In this document: positions 5,942 through 6,537 of the stretch, piece after piece
How the letters are laid out: each line of letters begins with the position of its first letter
How positions within the stretch are numbered: the first letter of the stretch is position 1
NCBI GenBank assembly: GCA_040752395.1
Contig: JBFMHD010000156.1
Span: 1 to 6,537 of the forward strand
Length of the DNA stretch: 6,537 nt
Source: JBFMHD01 sp040752395 [NCBI: Candidatus Hydrogenedentota bacterium]
Lineage (GTDB): Bacteria > JBFMHD01
Direction: 5' to 3'
Notes under the pieces: generated by a model
What the model was told of the DNA's origin: nothing
The model's input: only the letters and a program-made list of their open reading frames with translations
Database searches by the model: none
Position numbers and translations under genes: made by a program

Positions 5942-5988
5942 ACTAAGGTATCTTACATAGGGTATTTTGTTATTTCAATTGGTGTTGG
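5926..5988. terminator. Inverted repeat between convergent 3' ends, possible bidirectional terminator
   Basis: ACCAATTGAA (5933-5942) pairs with TTCAATTGGT (5974-5983). Past a two-base bulge (5931-5932), CCAAC (5926-5930) pairs with GTTGG (5984-5988). The 31-base loop contains a minor TAAG/CTTA hairpin (5944-5955). The left arm contains the stop of the methyltransferase gene, and the stop of the opposing gene sits just inside the right arm. Position suits a bidirectional terminator, but the loop is large and neither side has a run of T, so a Rho-independent mechanism is doubtful. Confidence 0.4.
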
Positions 5989-6537
5989 GGTAAAGAATTA
6001 ACAATATTTTCTGATACACCATTGATTAGTATCTGAACCTCTTCTTCATAAGTCCGAAAAAGTGATTGAAGAGGACTATTTAGTTCATCATAATAAAATT
6101 GATGTTCGAGGTCTTTGAAAATTATATCATCTGACCATATAATTGATTCTGATAGATCATACATCGCTAAATTTATCCTGATAAAAGATTCTCTGCTTAT
6201 CACAGACGAGCTTGATAATCTTGAATTTATATACATATCCTCTATCTCTGGTATATTGATTTCTTTAATTTTCAGGATTATATAACCTTGTGCTTCAAAG
6301 GTTGATGCTAATTTTTTATAGCTTATCTGTGGATTTTTAGTTATAAAATCTTTTACGGATAAAGGTTTTATTATATAAGTCGGGCTGTCGTCTTTACGAA
6401 GGAGCGTATAAACATTTTCCGTTATAATCCAGCCGATTTTTTCATCAAAAGGTGTATTTATGAGAACAAATGTATTTATTGACATGAGTGGTTTATTTGA
6501 ATTTAATATCTGGTGGTTTGTGCAGGTAATGAAAAAT
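5970..6537 (-). CDS. Partial probable lipoprotein, LpoB/CsgG/FlgO-like fold suspected; N-terminus beyond the window
   Basis: I do not recognise a named family. From the stop at 5970-5972 the frame stays open to the edge of the window. An ATG at 6485 would give 171 residues, but it lacks a Shine-Dalgarno sequence, and 17 further codons continue upstream with no stop. These read FFITCTNHQ and onward, with the cysteine codon at 6522-6524. A hydrophobic stretch ending in FITC resembles a lipoprotein signal-peptidase II site, so the true start probably lies past 6537. Counting from M at 6485, the pattern is a strand (3-10), a helix (15-30), a strand (36-40), a helix and a strand (56-73, AQGYIILKI), then a hairpin (102-122) with the segment LSESIIWSDD. 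This alternation resembles small periplasmic domains of LpoB, CsgG, FlgO or TolB-N type. That is inference from pattern only. It converges on the methyltransferase gene with 28 bases between stops. Confidence 0.65.
   Translation of the reverse strand, partial: FFITCTNHQILNSNKPLMSINTFVLINTPFDEKIGWIITENVYTLLRKDDSPTYIIKPLSVKDFITKNPQISYKKLASTFEAQGYIILKIKEINIPEIEDMYINSRLSSSSVISRESFIRINLAMYDLSESIIWSDDIIFKDLEHQFYYDELNSPLQSLFRTYEEEVQILINGVSENIVNSLPQHQLK

Overview
The window is clearly AT-rich, apart from the tRNA and one repeat patch, and reads as a fragment of a bacterial surface-polysaccharide (lipopolysaccharide, O-antigen or exopolysaccharide) gene cluster beside a tRNA-Leu gene. A GT9 (heptosyltransferase-type) glycosyltransferase, a Wzy/WaaL-type membrane protein and a probable lipoprotein suggest a diderm (Gram-negative-type) bacterium. 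The tRNA does not encode its 3' CCA. I cannot assign a phylum. The AT-rich coding sequence and heptameric intergenic repeats would suit several uncultivated lineages, but this is an impression and not evidence.

Layout, left to right. Positions 1-70 hold the 3' part of tRNA-Leu(UAA) on the + strand. A 106-base spacer follows, with short repeats. Positions 1226-177 (- strand) encode a GT9 glycosyltransferase that converges on the tRNA. Positions 1227-1313 form a compact divergent control region with two back-to-back promoter candidates sharing their -35 bases and an 11-bp direct repeat. On the + strand come a GT2 glycosyltransferase (1314-2288) and an O-antigen ligase/polymerase-like membrane protein (2272-3480) that overlap by 17 bases. 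The 3' end of the membrane protein gene runs into a 54-bp near-perfect palindrome built from 7-bp units, followed by a second heptameric array (to about 3594). A second + strand run then encodes three different SAM-dependent methyltransferases with overlapping ends (3641-4438, 4435-5163, 5135-5941). The right edge holds a converging - strand gene (5970 to beyond 6537), probably a lipoprotein whose N-terminus lies outside the window. An inverted repeat spans both 3' ends of this convergent pair.

How the genes may work together (inference): the GT9 and GT2 enzymes add sugars to a lipid-linked glycan, the Wzy/WaaL-like protein polymerises or ligates it at the membrane, and the methyltransferases decorate sugars or cap chains. 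No flippase, ABC exporter or nucleotide-sugar biosynthesis gene is visible, so the window is only part of a larger locus. The most unusual features are the palindromic heptamer repeat that supplies the stop codon of the wzy/waaL-like gene, the tandem methyltransferase trio and the truncated lipoprotein. I do not see convincing evidence of a wholly new biological system.
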